Shown: positions 41,948-49,784 of the stretch, piece by piece
Layout: every line of letters starts with the position of its first letter
How positions within the stretch are numbered: position 1 is the stretch's first letter
DNA from: Alphaproteobacteria bacterium
GTDB taxonomy: Bacteria; Myxococcota_A; UBA796; GCA-2862545
Assembly (NCBI GenBank): GCA_020632875.1
Contig: JACKET010000006.1
Span: forward strand, 248,001 to 312,000
Direction: 5' to 3'
DNA length: 64,000 bases
Notes under the pieces: generated by a model
Databases searched by the model: none
Told to the model about the DNA's origin: nothing
What the model saw: the letters and a program-made list of their open reading frames with translations, nothing else
Position numbers and translations under genes: made by a program

Positions 41948-42792
41948 GACGGGACTCCTCCGGGAAGGGGTTCGATCTCCATCAGCGCGCGCTCCACCTC
42001 ACGGAGCGCCGCTGCGGCGGCGTCGGCGACGGACCCGTTCTCTGCGGGGACGGCGCGGAGGATGCGGCGGAGGCGATGGACGCGCTCCAGCATCCCGCTC
42101 AGGCAGCGCTCCCGCTCTTCGACGGCGTAGGCCCGTGTGGCCCGGACGACGTCCTCCGCGAGCTGGAGGGGGATGCCCGTGACGGCGACGATGTCGGCGG
42201 GATGCGCTCCCGCGACGGCGTCGACCGTGAAGAGACCGGCCGAGTAGAGGCGCTGGAGGCGCTTCGGCCCGATCCCGTGGATGGCGGCGAGCTCTTCGAG
42301 CAGCGGCGCCGCGTCGCGGTCCCACTCGACGAGGCGCGCGAGGCGCTCGCCGTCCGCGGGCTCGAGGGTGGTGGCGAATCGGGGCAGCCAGTTCCGCAGC
42401 CGCGCGAGGGCGCTCTGTCGGGGACGGCTGTTGCGCGGACCCGACGTGACGGGGCCGACGAGGGCGAGCAGCTCCTGGAGCAGCCGCGTCTGATCGGCGT
42501 CTTCGGCGGCCTGTGCGAGGCGGAGCATCGCTTCGACGGCCGTGCCGACCTGCTCGGTCGACACGCGTCCCGCATCGCGACCGAAGACGCTCGCCGAGAA
42601 CCGGGCCAGCACTTCGACGTACTGGCCGGCGATCCGCCGCGACACGCGCACCACCTCCTCGGAGGGGGCGAGCAGGTCGTCGATCGGGCTCTCGGTGAGG
42701 TCGTCCTCGATGTCGAAGCTGGCGAGCTCCGTGAGGAGCGCCCAGTCGGCTTCGGAAGCCTGGACGCGGGGGCTGGGGTCGCGGCTGCTCAT
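41944..42792 (-). CDS. helix-hairpin-helix domain protein
   Basis: 282 residues. The N-terminal 160 residues are helical with an acidic start. Residues about 170-225 hold two helix-hairpin-helix motifs, IHGIGPKRLQRLYSAGLFTV and DIVAVTGIPLQLAEDVVRAT, which normally contact the DNA backbone or mediate protein pairing. A C-terminal coiled helix follows (RLRRILRAVPAENG onwards). Start and stop overlap both neighbours by four bases (ATGA), so expression is tightly coupled within the GTPase operon. Confidence 0.82.
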   Translation of the reverse strand: MSSRDPSPRVQASEADWALLTELASFDIEDDLTESPIDDLLAPSEEVVRVSRRIAGQYVEVLARFSASVFGRDAGRVSTEQVGTAVEAMLRLAQAAEDADQTRLLQELLALVGPVTSGPRNSRPRQSALARLRNWLPRFATTLEPADGERLARLVEWDRDAAPLLEELAAIHGIGPKRLQRLYSAGLFTVDAVAGAHPADIVAVTGIPLQLAEDVVRATRAYAVEERERCLSGMLERVHRLRRILRAVPAENGSVADAAAAALREVERALMEIEPLPGGVPS

Positions 42793-43190
42793 GTCTCTGC
42801 ATCCGAGGCGAGTGGCTCGAGAATCGGCATGAGCCGCTTCAGGAGGATGTTGGTGTTCCGGCGCCACCGCGTGTTCGGCGGCACGCGCACCACGAGGAAG
42901 AACGGCGGGCCTGCGGACACCTTCAGCGGCCGGATGACCATCCAGCCGTGCCTGGGCTCGAGCAGCGTGACCTCGTCCACGGCCGAGAACGCGAGGTCGC
43001 GCCGCGCACGGACGAGCACGTCGTCGAACAGGCTCACGACCGCCGCCGTCTGCTCGGCTGCGTCGACGTCTCCGGCCGCCGCGACCACCAACCCGTCGTG
43101 CGTGCACACGAACGCGTTCGTGTAGCCCCCGAGGGCGGTGGTCGCTTCGAGGAGCGCCGTGATGTGGTTCGAGATCCCCTGACCCGACAT
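42789..43190 (-). CDS. roadblock/LC7 domain protein B
   Basis: 133 residues. The fold is that of roadblock/LC7 (MglB-like): helix ISNHITALLEATTALGGYTN, strand AFVCTHDGLVVAAAGD, helix AEQTAAVVSLFDDVLVRARR and the strand pair VTLLEPRHGWMVIRPLK. Roadblock proteins act as GTPase-activating or scaffolding partners of MglA-type GTPases. It is the second roadblock gene in the operon, two bases after the first. Confidence 0.85.
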   Translation of the reverse strand: MSGQGISNHITALLEATTALGGYTNAFVCTHDGLVVAAAGDVDAAEQTAAVVSLFDDVLVRARRDLAFSAVDEVTLLEPRHGWMVIRPLKVSAGPPFFLVVRVPPNTRWRRNTNILLKRLMPILEPLASDAET

Positions 43191-43192
43191 GG

Positions 43193-43561
43193 CTAGCTCA
43201 GGAGCTTGGACAGCTCGTTGGCCGCGCGCTTGAGGTCGAGGAAGATGAGGCCGAGCTTCGCGCCGGTGCCCGCGAGGCACGCCAGCACCGCTTCGCCGCC
43301 GCAGCGCGTCAGGATGATGAAGCCGCCCGAGCCGCGGATCATGACGAGCTCGAACTCGCCGCGCGAGAGCTCCTTCGTGATGCGCTCGCCGAGGCCGAGG
43401 AGGGCCGCGCTCATCGCGCCGACGCTGTCTTCGTCGAGGTCGGCCGCGAGCGCGCTCGCGATCATGAGGCCGTCGTTGTCGATGACCGCGGCTCCTTCGA
43501 CGTCCGGGGTGTTGTTGGACAGCGACTTGATGAGCTTGGTGATCTGTTCGGTGCGGGACAT
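43193..43561 (-). CDS. roadblock/LC7 domain protein A (MglB-like)
   Basis: 122 residues. Canonical roadblock features: ITKLIKSLSNNTPDVEGAAV, DNDGLMIASALAADLDEDSV, GAMSAALLGLGERITKELSR and FELVMIRGSGGFIILTRCGG, ending in a helix (FLDLKRAANELSKLL). Length and pattern match MglB-like partners, so it is the best candidate for the GAP of the GTPase encoded two genes upstream. The operon has two roadblock genes, so a heteromer with the next gene's product is possible. Confidence 0.92.
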   Translation of the reverse strand: MSRTEQITKLIKSLSNNTPDVEGAAVIDNDGLMIASALAADLDEDSVGAMSAALLGLGERITKELSRGEFELVMIRGSGGFIILTRCGGEAVLACLAGTGAKLGLIFLDLKRAANELSKLLS

Positions 43562-43563
43562 GG

Positions 43564-44349
43564 CTACTCCTGTGAGGTTCTGCCGGGCTCGCCGGCGGTA
43601 TCGGACTTGAGGCTCAGCACGCGGCTGAGGTTCTGGTGGGCGATGCGGCTGTCGGGTCGCATCGAGATGGCCGTGCGGAGCGCGTTCTCCGCGTCGATGA
43701 AGCGTCGGTCGCGCACCAGGCGGCGGGCCTCGAACACGAGGTCGTCGAAGGAGCCGGTCGGCGCGGGGGCTGCGGGCTCGGGAGCCGCCACGACCTCGGC
43801 TGCGACGTGCACCTCGACGCTGGCCCGCACGTCGAGGAGCCGCAGGTCGTCGAGCCGCGTGGAGCTGCGCGCGCGGATGCGCCCGTGGTCGATGGCGTCG
43901 ACGAGCGGGTCGACCGCGTGCACGACGGGAACGCCGGTGTGGGCGAGCAGGGCGGCGATGGTGCGCTCGCCGTCGGCGGCCCGGAGCACCCGGCCGACCG
44001 TGCCGTCGAGCGCCTGCTGCGGACGCTCGGGCACGAGGCTCCCGTAGCGCTGCAGGTCGTCCATCAGGCGGCAACTCTCGAGCACGATCGACTGCACGGG
44101 TACGGCCTTGCCCTCGAGGTCCTCGGAGCTCGCGCTCACCCGGAACACCCCGCGGGCGCGGACCAGGGCCTCGACCGCGGCGTCGATGCCCTCGAGATCG
44201 AGGAACCGCGCCCGCACGAGGCGGCCGTCGATGAAGTCGAGCTGGCCGGAGGCGACGTGCACGGGCCCGTGGTGACCTTCGATCTCCATCAGCTGGACGA
44301 TGCTCGAGAGCGCCACCCGGTCGAGGTCGCCGGTGAGGAGCTCATGCAC
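43564..44349 (-). CDS. DUF4388 (PATAN-like) domain protein with C-terminal TPR-like segment
   Basis: 261 residues. The N-terminal domain starts MHELLTGDLDRVALSSIVQL and continues GHHGPVHVASGQLDFIDGRL and DAAVEALVRARGVFRVSASS, the DUF4388/PATAN pattern seen in signalling proteins of myxobacteria and cyanobacteria. The C-terminal part includes a TPR-like helix pair (ARRLVRDRRFIDAENALRTA, DSRIAHQNLSRVLSL). It overlaps the GTPase gene by eight bases and is two bases from the first roadblock gene. PATAN proteins are known partners in phosphorelay and polarity pathways. Confidence 0.85.
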   Translation of the reverse strand: MHELLTGDLDRVALSSIVQLMEIEGHHGPVHVASGQLDFIDGRLVRARFLDLEGIDAAVEALVRARGVFRVSASSEDLEGKAVPVQSIVLESCRLMDDLQRYGSLVPERPQQALDGTVGRVLRAADGERTIAALLAHTGVPVVHAVDPLVDAIDHGRIRARSSTRLDDLRLLDVRASVEVHVAAEVVAAPEPAAPAPTGSFDDLVFEARRLVRDRRFIDAENALRTAISMRPDSRIAHQNLSRVLSLKSDTAGEPGRTSQE

Positions 44350-44944
44350 GGCGCGACCTCCGCAGCTCGGTCTGGATGGCGGCGACGACGGACTGCAGCA
44401 CGAGCTTCTGGGTCTCGATGACCCCCGTGGCCTCGCTCGCGACCGCCTCGACCTCCGGCGCGCCTTCGGGGTTGAGCATCTTCCGCATCATTTCCACGGG
44501 GATGGCATCTTCGACGTCGCGCTTGTTCCACTGGTAGACGTGGGGGACCTCTTCGAGCGACCGGCCCATGTCGGCGAGCGTGCGGACCATGTCGTCGCGC
44601 GACAGGATGTTGGCGTCCTCGCGCCGGGACGAGGAATCCGCGACGAACACGACGCCGTCGGCGCCGTCGAGGACCGCCTGGCGGGTCGCCGTGTAGAAGG
44701 ACTGGCCGGGCACCGTGAAGAAGTCGACCTTCACCCGGAAGCCCGCGATCCGCCCGAGCACGACGGGGAAGTAGTCGAAGAACAGCGTGCGCTCGGTCTC
44801 GGTGTCGAGCTGGACGAGCGCCCCCCGTGTCTCGCGGCTCATCTGCTCGTGCAGAGCCTTGAGATTGGTCGTCTTTCCGGACAATCCGGGCCCGTAGTAG
44901 ACGATCTTCAGCGTCATCAGACGCTTGGCAGCCTGAATGCGCAT
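44342..44944 (-). CDS. MglA-like small Ras-family GTPase
   Basis: 200 residues, the usual MglA length. P-loop GPGLSGKTT (18-26), switch I DTETERTLFFDYFP (47-60), switch II TVPGQ (77-81) and base-recognition NKRD (140-143) are all present. TVPGQ in place of DxxG is diagnostic for the MglA family. MglA and MglB set the leading pole in gliding Myxococcus. Here it is the first gene of an eight-gene operon with two roadblock partners, so it is probably a second, non-motility paralogue system. The ATG at 44944 is chosen because MRIQAAKRLM is the expected N-terminus. Confidence 0.95.
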   Translation of the reverse strand: MRIQAAKRLMTLKIVYYGPGLSGKTTNLKALHEQMSRETRGALVQLDTETERTLFFDYFPVVLGRIAGFRVKVDFFTVPGQSFYTATRQAVLDGADGVVFVADSSSRREDANILSRDDMVRTLADMGRSLEEVPHVYQWNKRDVEDAIPVEMMRKMLNPEGAPEVEAVASEATGVIETQKLVLQSVVAAIQTELRRSRRA

Positions 44945-45050
44945 GTTCCCCCCCGGTGCGCACTCAAAGGCTACGTTCGCCCACACCCCCCGCACATCGG
45001 GAACGCCCCGTCTCCTCCGGCAATGACATACCCTTGACGTCCGTCCGCGA

Positions 45051-45075
45051 TTCTCCCGACCGACCATCGGGAGAA
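45051..45075. promoter_or_regulatory. perfect inverted repeat between the MglA operon and the histidine kinase gene
   Basis: TTCTCCCGA-CCGACCA-TCGGGAGAA: 9-base arms, seven-base spacer, with weak outer extension (TCCGC / GCGGA). It lies 30 bases upstream of the kinase start and 107 bases from the MglA start, so it could be an operator shared by the divergent units. Confidence 0.45.
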
Positions 45076-45104
45076 CCCGTAGGCGGACCTGGGGGGATTT
45101 CGAA

Positions 45105-45812
45105 TTGAATCAGATCGAGCGCCATTCTCTGGCAGAAGAGCTTCTGAGGCGGGTCGACGAGCTCGAAGAACAGCGCGACGACCTCGAGACGCTGGCGTTC
45201 GCCGTGGCCCACGATCTACGGCAACCGCTGCTGGCCGCCGCCCTGGCCCTGGAGGACACCATCGACGTGACGCCCGACCCGATGCGGGACTTCGCGAAGA
45301 CCTGCATCGAGGAGGCCATCGGGAGGGTCGAGGATCTGCTCCGGATCGCCGGTCTGGTGCACGGCGACCCCCGCAGCGAGGACGTCGTGGTCGCCGACGT
45401 CGTCGAGCCCTGCGTCGCGCGACTCCGGATGCTGTACCCCGACCGGGCCCTCGAGATCACGACGTCTGGAGACCCCGTCGTGCACACCGATCCGAACATC
45501 CTGCGGATCGTGCTCGACAACCTGCTCGAGAACGCCGTGCGTCACGGCTACACGCCGGATCGGGTGCTGCGCATCGACGTTGGTCTCGCGGCCCGCACGC
45601 TCCGGGTCGTCGACGACGGAGTGGGATTGGGGCTCGCCGCGCACCATGGTCGGTCGAAACGGGGTGCGGGCCTCGGCCTCGCCGTGTGCCGGCGCGCGGT
45701 GCGTGCTCTCGCCGGCGGGATCCGCATGAGCGCGCCATCCGGTGGTGGAACTGCGGTCGAGATCACCCTCCCTGACACCACTCGGCCATTTCGCGTCAGT
45801 GGAGGTGAATAG
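45105..45812 (+). CDS. soluble sensor histidine kinase
   Basis: 235 residues from a TTG. A short coiled N-terminus (ELLRRVDELEEQRDDLETLA) leads to the HisKA dimerisation helix with phospho-acceptor His in FAVAHDLRQPLLAAAL. The ATPase has an N-box (NLLENAVRHG), G1 (VVDDGVGLGL) and G2 (KRGAGLGLAVCRRAV). There is no membrane segment or sensor domain, so input must come through partners. The next gene is a NarL-type regulator, a likely pair. The start codon assignment is moderate; no ATG lies nearby in frame. Confidence 0.88.
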   Translation: MNQIERHSLAEELLRRVDELEEQRDDLETLAFAVAHDLRQPLLAAALALEDTIDVTPDPMRDFAKTCIEEAIGRVEDLLRIAGLVHGDPRSEDVVVADVVEPCVARLRMLYPDRALEITTSGDPVVHTDPNILRIVLDNLLENAVRHGYTPDRVLRIDVGLAARTLRVVDDGVGLGLAAHHGRSKRGAGLGLAVCRRAVRALAGGIRMSAPSGGGTAVEITLPDTTRPFRVSGGE

Positions 45813-45855
45813 TAGAAAGTGCAGCAGGCTGAGCTTTTGAGCAGGAAATACGTCG

Positions 45856-45883
45856 TTGATGGTCGCCGATTGGTGGGCACAAT
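45856..45883 (+). promoter_or_regulatory. possible sigma-70-type promoter of the response-regulator gene
   Basis: TTGATG (45856-45861), a 16-base spacer, CACAAT (45878-45883), 28 bases upstream of the ATG at 45911. The 98-base gap is unusually AT-rich for this genome, which supports promoter function, but the match is imperfect. Confidence 0.35.
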
Positions 45884-45910
45884 GAGACTGAGTCCCGGGG
45901 GGGAATCGAC

Positions 45911-46585
45911 ATGACGAGCCACAAGAAGACCATCAGGGTCGGAGTCGTAGACGACCATCCACTGTTCAGCCTCGGCATCCGCGCCGTATTGGAGAGGCGA
46001 CCCGGTATCGAGATCGTGGGAGAGGGGGCGAGCTTTCGCGAAGCCCTCGAGATCCTCTCCCGCGGGGTCGACCTCATCACGCTCGACCTGAATCTGGCCG
46101 ACGCCAGCGGGTTGAGCCTCATCGAGCAGATCCACGCGCGCGCGCCGCAGGTGAAGATCCTGGTGGTGAGCATGCTCGACGAGGCGCTGTATGCCGAGCG
46201 CTGTGTGCGCTGCGGGGCCTCGGGCTTCCTCGCGAAGGGGCAGGCCCCACGCAGGCTGGTCGACGCCGTCGACCGCGTATTGGCCGGCGAGGTCTATTTC
46301 GGCGATGCGGTATTGCGCGGGCTGGCGTTGCGGGTCGCGGGCGGTGGGGCGGTCGCCGACCCCATCTCCACGCTGTCCACACGCGAGCTCGAGGTGTTCC
46401 AGCTCATGGGCAAGGGTCACCGGCCCGCGGCCATCGCCGAGATGCTCCACCTGAGCCCGAAGACCGTCGAGACGCACCAGGCGAAGCTCCGCCGCAAGCT
46501 CGGCGCCGAGAGCTCGTTCCAGCTGCTGAAGATGGCCATCCTGTGGTTCCAGGATCGGCACCCCGAGAGCGCCGCGGCCATGTGA
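45911..46585 (+). CDS. NarL/FixJ-family response regulator
   Basis: 224 residues. The receiver domain (about 7-125) has the acidic pair VVDDHPLF, phospho-acceptor Asp in DLITLDLNLADASG and the Lys of GFLAKGQAP. The LuxR-type HTH (about 155-215) reads LSTRELEVFQLMGKGHRPAA and LSPKTVETHQAKLRRKLGAE. It follows the soluble histidine kinase and is probably phosphorylated by it, although NarL-type regulators usually pair with HisKA_3 kinases. Confidence 0.93.
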   Translation: MTSHKKTIRVGVVDDHPLFSLGIRAVLERRPGIEIVGEGASFREALEILSRGVDLITLDLNLADASGLSLIEQIHARAPQVKILVVSMLDEALYAERCVRCGASGFLAKGQAPRRLVDAVDRVLAGEVYFGDAVLRGLALRVAGGGAVADPISTLSTRELEVFQLMGKGHRPAAIAEMLHLSPKTVETHQAKLRRKLGAESSFQLLKMAILWFQDRHPESAAAM

Positions 46586-46592
46586 TCGGGCG

Positions 46593-47491
46593 TCACTTCG
46601 CGCCGACGCCCAGCGCCACCTCGTACACCCGGCCCGAGCCGAACTGCACGAGGAAGCCGTGGTGGGGGTCCCAGCCGCCGGCGGGTCGCCCCACGCGACG
46701 TTGCCGAGGCCGAAGCCCGTGTTGCCGCGGTCGACCAGCGTGACGAAGCCCGAGCCGTCCCAGCGCCGGACGAGCTCGGTGTCCCAGGACAGGACGTAGA
46801 GGTTGTCGCAGGCATCCACGGCGAGCCCGTCGATCCCGGCGGCCCCCGTGGGCATCGCGAGCTCGACGGGGCCCACGGCGCCCGTGCCCGGGTCGACGCT
46901 CATCCGCGAGACGCGGTTCGTGGCGTCGTTCTCGGCGAGCCAGAGCGTCGTGCCCGCCACGTCGAACACGAGGCCGTTGGGGTTCTCGAGGCCCTCCGCG
47001 AGCACATCGAGCGCCAGCGTCGTCGGGTCGACCCGCAGGACCCGTCCGCCTCCCCACTCCGTGAAGTACACCTTCCCGTCCGGCCCGATCTCGATGCCGT
47101 TGGGGTACGCCATGCCCGACACGAGCGGCGTGGTGGCGCCGGTGTCGGGGTCGAGCCGGTACACCGTGCCGGTCTCGTAGCTCGCCGCGACCAGGTCGCC
47201 GTCGGGCAGCGCGCGCAGGCCCGCCCGGAAGCCCGTCGCCGGACGGATGAGCTCCCATTCGCCGCCCCGCTCGACGCGTCCGAAGTTCGTGTCGGCGTCG
47301 AAGCCGTACAGCGCGCCCTCGTGGAACACGAGGTCTTCGTTGGCCCGTGCGCCCGGCACCTCGACGATGGGCAGGGGCCCGGTGGGCAGGGCGTCGCAGT
47401 CGACCGGGCCCGTGTCGCGCGGGAGGTCGGTGTCGGTGTCGGTGTCGACGGGCGTCGGCGGCCGACAGGCGAACGCGAGCCACGCCAGCAT
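46593..47491 (-). pseudogene. SMP-30/NHL-like propeller lipoprotein, single-base frameshift
   Basis: MLAWLAFACRPPTPVDTDTD gives a lipobox Cys at residue 9 and a short DTD linker. The body is a six-bladed SMP-30/gluconolactonase-like propeller (for example FHEGALYGFDADTNFG, YPNGIEIGPDGKVYFTEWGG, ENPNGLVFDVAGTTLWLAEN, GIDGLAVDACDNLYVLSWDT). Near the end the frame breaks after NVAWGDP and continues one frame over as AGGWDPHHGFLVQFGSGRVY to LGVGAK. The 899-base span lacks one base; one extra G in the run at 46683-46685 restores 299 residues. Its ATG overlaps the upstream gene's stop (ATGA). Confidence 0.78.
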
Positions 47492-48767
47492 CAGCCCATC
47501 ATCATCTTCACGACCGAGACCACGACGACCAGCCCGAGGATGCCGAGGATCATCAGGAGGCCGATGAGGACCGTGCTCACGCAGCCCGCGACGAGGGCGT
47601 AGAGCTTCTCCTGCGCCCAGCGCTTCCATCGCTCCATGACCGCGGCCGGCATGTACTGGCCGAACATGTCGTCGAACTGGTCCTGCACCATCTGGGTCGC
47701 CTTGTCGGTGGCGATCTCCTTCATGCGGGACTGGGCCGCCTGCATCGGGTCGGGCGGCATGTCCTCGGGCTTCAGGATGCCGGGCATGCTGCAGTCGAGG
47801 TCGGGGTTGAAGGGCTCGGCGCCGTCGCGGCTGAAGATGCAGGCCGACAGCCCCGCCCCGTCGGACGTGTCGGTGTACCACCAGCGCGAGGTCCACTTGC
47901 CCGGATTCACGATGAACGCCCACGCGCCCGGCCCGGCCTTGCGGGCCTCGAAGCCCTCGAGCCGCTCGGGATGGCCATCGCTCCGCCGGCCTTCACGAGC
48001 CCGTCGTTGCACAGGCCCATGGCGGGGTCGTCGTAGTGGCCGAGCATGTCGCGGCCCGACAGGCGGCTCCAGAACGCGACGATGACCCCGGACATGCAGT
48101 CGATCTTCACGTCGACGTGGTTGCCGTCGGGCCCGGCGCCGCGCAGCCCGTCGCGGATGAACTCCCGCTGGTCGTCGGGGCCCGGGTGGAACACGAGCAC
48201 GATGTGGTCGATGCGGTCGTTGATGCCTTTCTTCGTGGCGACCGTGCAGGCGGCGGGTGGCGGCCGGTAGCTCACCATCCGCGGGCCGTCGTAGTTGCCG
48301 CCGCGCAGGCACGCCATGCCCTTCGTCATGTGGACGGCGAAGTCGTAGTCGTTGCACTCGTCCATCATCAGGAAGCCGATGGGGTTGGCCTCTCCGTCGG
48401 ACTCCTGCGGGTAGACCCCGGCGTAGCGGGCCTCCGGCGACTCGCCGGCACCGGGTTTCTCGATGATGGGCGCACCGACCATGCAGGTCTCGATGGCGCC
48501 GCGCAGCGCGACGTAGGCGCCTTCGGCCTCGTGCTTGTGCCGGTGGAACCGGTCGAACTTGGGCCACGGGATCATGGGCAGGCTGGCGAGGGGCCCGAGG
48601 ACCCAGGTCTTCCACCGGCCGCCGTAGTCGAGGCCGAGCCAGCGCGGCGCGTCTTTGGCGTCGGCGAGGATGAACGGCCCCTCGGACTCGGCGAGCGCGA
48701 TGCGCTCGTCGGGGTGGGGGGCGGCGGCGTGGTTGTAGAGGGTTCCGACGATGTCGAGCTGGCTCAT
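47491..48767 (-). pseudogene. membrane-anchored protein of unknown family, single-base frameshift
   Basis: Starts MSQLDIVGTLYNHAAAPHPD. The N-terminal two thirds are soluble, with WKTWVLGPLASLPMIPWPKF and GEANPIGFLMMDECNDYDFA. The frame breaks after KAGGAMAIP and resumes as ERLEGFEARKAGPGAWAFIV. The C-terminus has helices MQAAQSRMKEIATDKATQMV and a membrane hairpin (VAGCVSTVLIGLLMILGILG and on). The 1277-base span lacks one base; one extra G at 47968-47970 restores 425 residues. Probably sequencing error. No family recognised. Confidence 0.72.
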
Positions 48768-48835
48768 GGCCGGGAGTCTACGCGAGCCCGTCGCTTCCGG
48801 GTATGCTCCCGCGCACGCACTTCCCGGGAGATCGC

Positions 48836-49285
48836 ATGTTCGCGCTCGTGATGCTGGTGGGGTGCGGCTCGCGCGCTCCGGCCCCTCCTCCCGAAGATGC
48901 GGGCCCGATGACCACCGAGGAGCGCCCCGCGACCGTGACTGGCGAACGACCCATCGACGACGCGCTGATCGCGTGGCTCGACGCCGAAGCGGGCCGTCGC
49001 ACGCTGCAGATGCCCGTCGAGGTCCACCAGGCCGTGCCGAGCGGGGTCGAGCGGGCGGTGCTGCGCGGTAGGGAGACGGCGATCGACATCGAGCTCGACA
49101 CGACGACGCTCTCGATGACGTTCGAGATGCACCTCGAGCCGCACTGTCCGGCATCGCCGTGCACGGTGTGGATCGAGGGCACGTGGGGCTCGACACTCTC
49201 CTTCGGCCCTCCCGCGCCGACCCTCACGGTGCGGAAGGTGCTGGGCCCGGTCGAAGGGGAGCCCGGCCTGATCCGGCTGCTCTGA
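48836..49285 (+). CDS. small lipoprotein, family unknown
   Basis: 149 residues. MFALVMLVGCGSRAPAPPPE has a lipobox (LVGC) at residue 10 and a Pro-rich tether. The mature domain is beta-rich (VLRGRETAIDIELDTTTLSM, FEMHLEPHCPASPCTVWIEG) with one Cys pair. The ATG at 48836 is preferred to 48803 because it gives the lipoprotein signal and follows CGGGAG. It is the last gene before the repeat array. Confidence 0.75.
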   Translation: MFALVMLVGCGSRAPAPPPEDAGPMTTEERPATVTGERPIDDALIAWLDAEAGRRTLQMPVEVHQAVPSGVERAVLRGRETAIDIELDTTTLSMTFEMHLEPHCPASPCTVWIEGTWGSTLSFGPPAPTLTVRKVLGPVEGEPGLIRLL

Positions 49286-49552
49286 GCACACCGCGGGATC
49301 CCGGCTCGTCGAAGACGGGCTGGGATGGCGGGTGTGAACGCCCCGTCTACCCATTATTCCGCGCGCGGAGCGCGCTGCGCGGCTCGCCTGCGGCGGCCTT
49401 GCCGGTCGGTAGACCCGGCAGTCCCAGGATCCGGTTTCCTGCCGGGTTCCGGCGCCGCGGCGGGGCGAGGGGAAACCGGACCCTTCGGGCTCTGCCTGTC
49501 GGGACCGGTGGGGTCGGAAGAGAGCCCATTCGCCGGGGCGTTCGAGGACCCT

Positions 49553-49588
49553 CCCGTGCCCGTGCCCGTGCCCGTGCCCGTGCCCGTG
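49553..49588 (+). repeat. hexanucleotide tandem repeat (CCCGTG)6, first of a variable series
   Basis: Six copies of CCCGTG. The equivalent tract in later units is GTGCGC: five copies at 50008-50037, three at 50412-50429, four at 51033-51056 and four at 51660-51683. In the inverted array GCGCAC occurs three times at 62338-62355 and four times at 62922-62945 and 63930-63953. Confidence 0.9.
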
Positions 49589-49646
49589 CCCGAATGTGGT
49601 GTTGGAAGCTGTATTCTGGCTCGTCGTAGATGGCTCCGTCGCGGGT

Positions 49647-49784
49647 GTCGGCCGCGGGATCCCGGCTCGTCGTAGACGACGCCGTTGCGGGTGTCGGCCG
49701 CGGGATCCCGGCTCGTCGTAGACGACGCCGTTGCGGGTGTCGGCCGCGGGATCCCGGCTCGTCGTAGACGGCGGGGATGGCGGG
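49647..49784 (+). repeat. 46-bp tandem repeat, three copies
   Basis: Units start with GTCGGCCGCGGGATCCCGGC at 49647, 49693 and 49739, an exact 46-base period. The unit is the spacer module that separates larger repeats elsewhere in the array. Confidence 0.88.
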
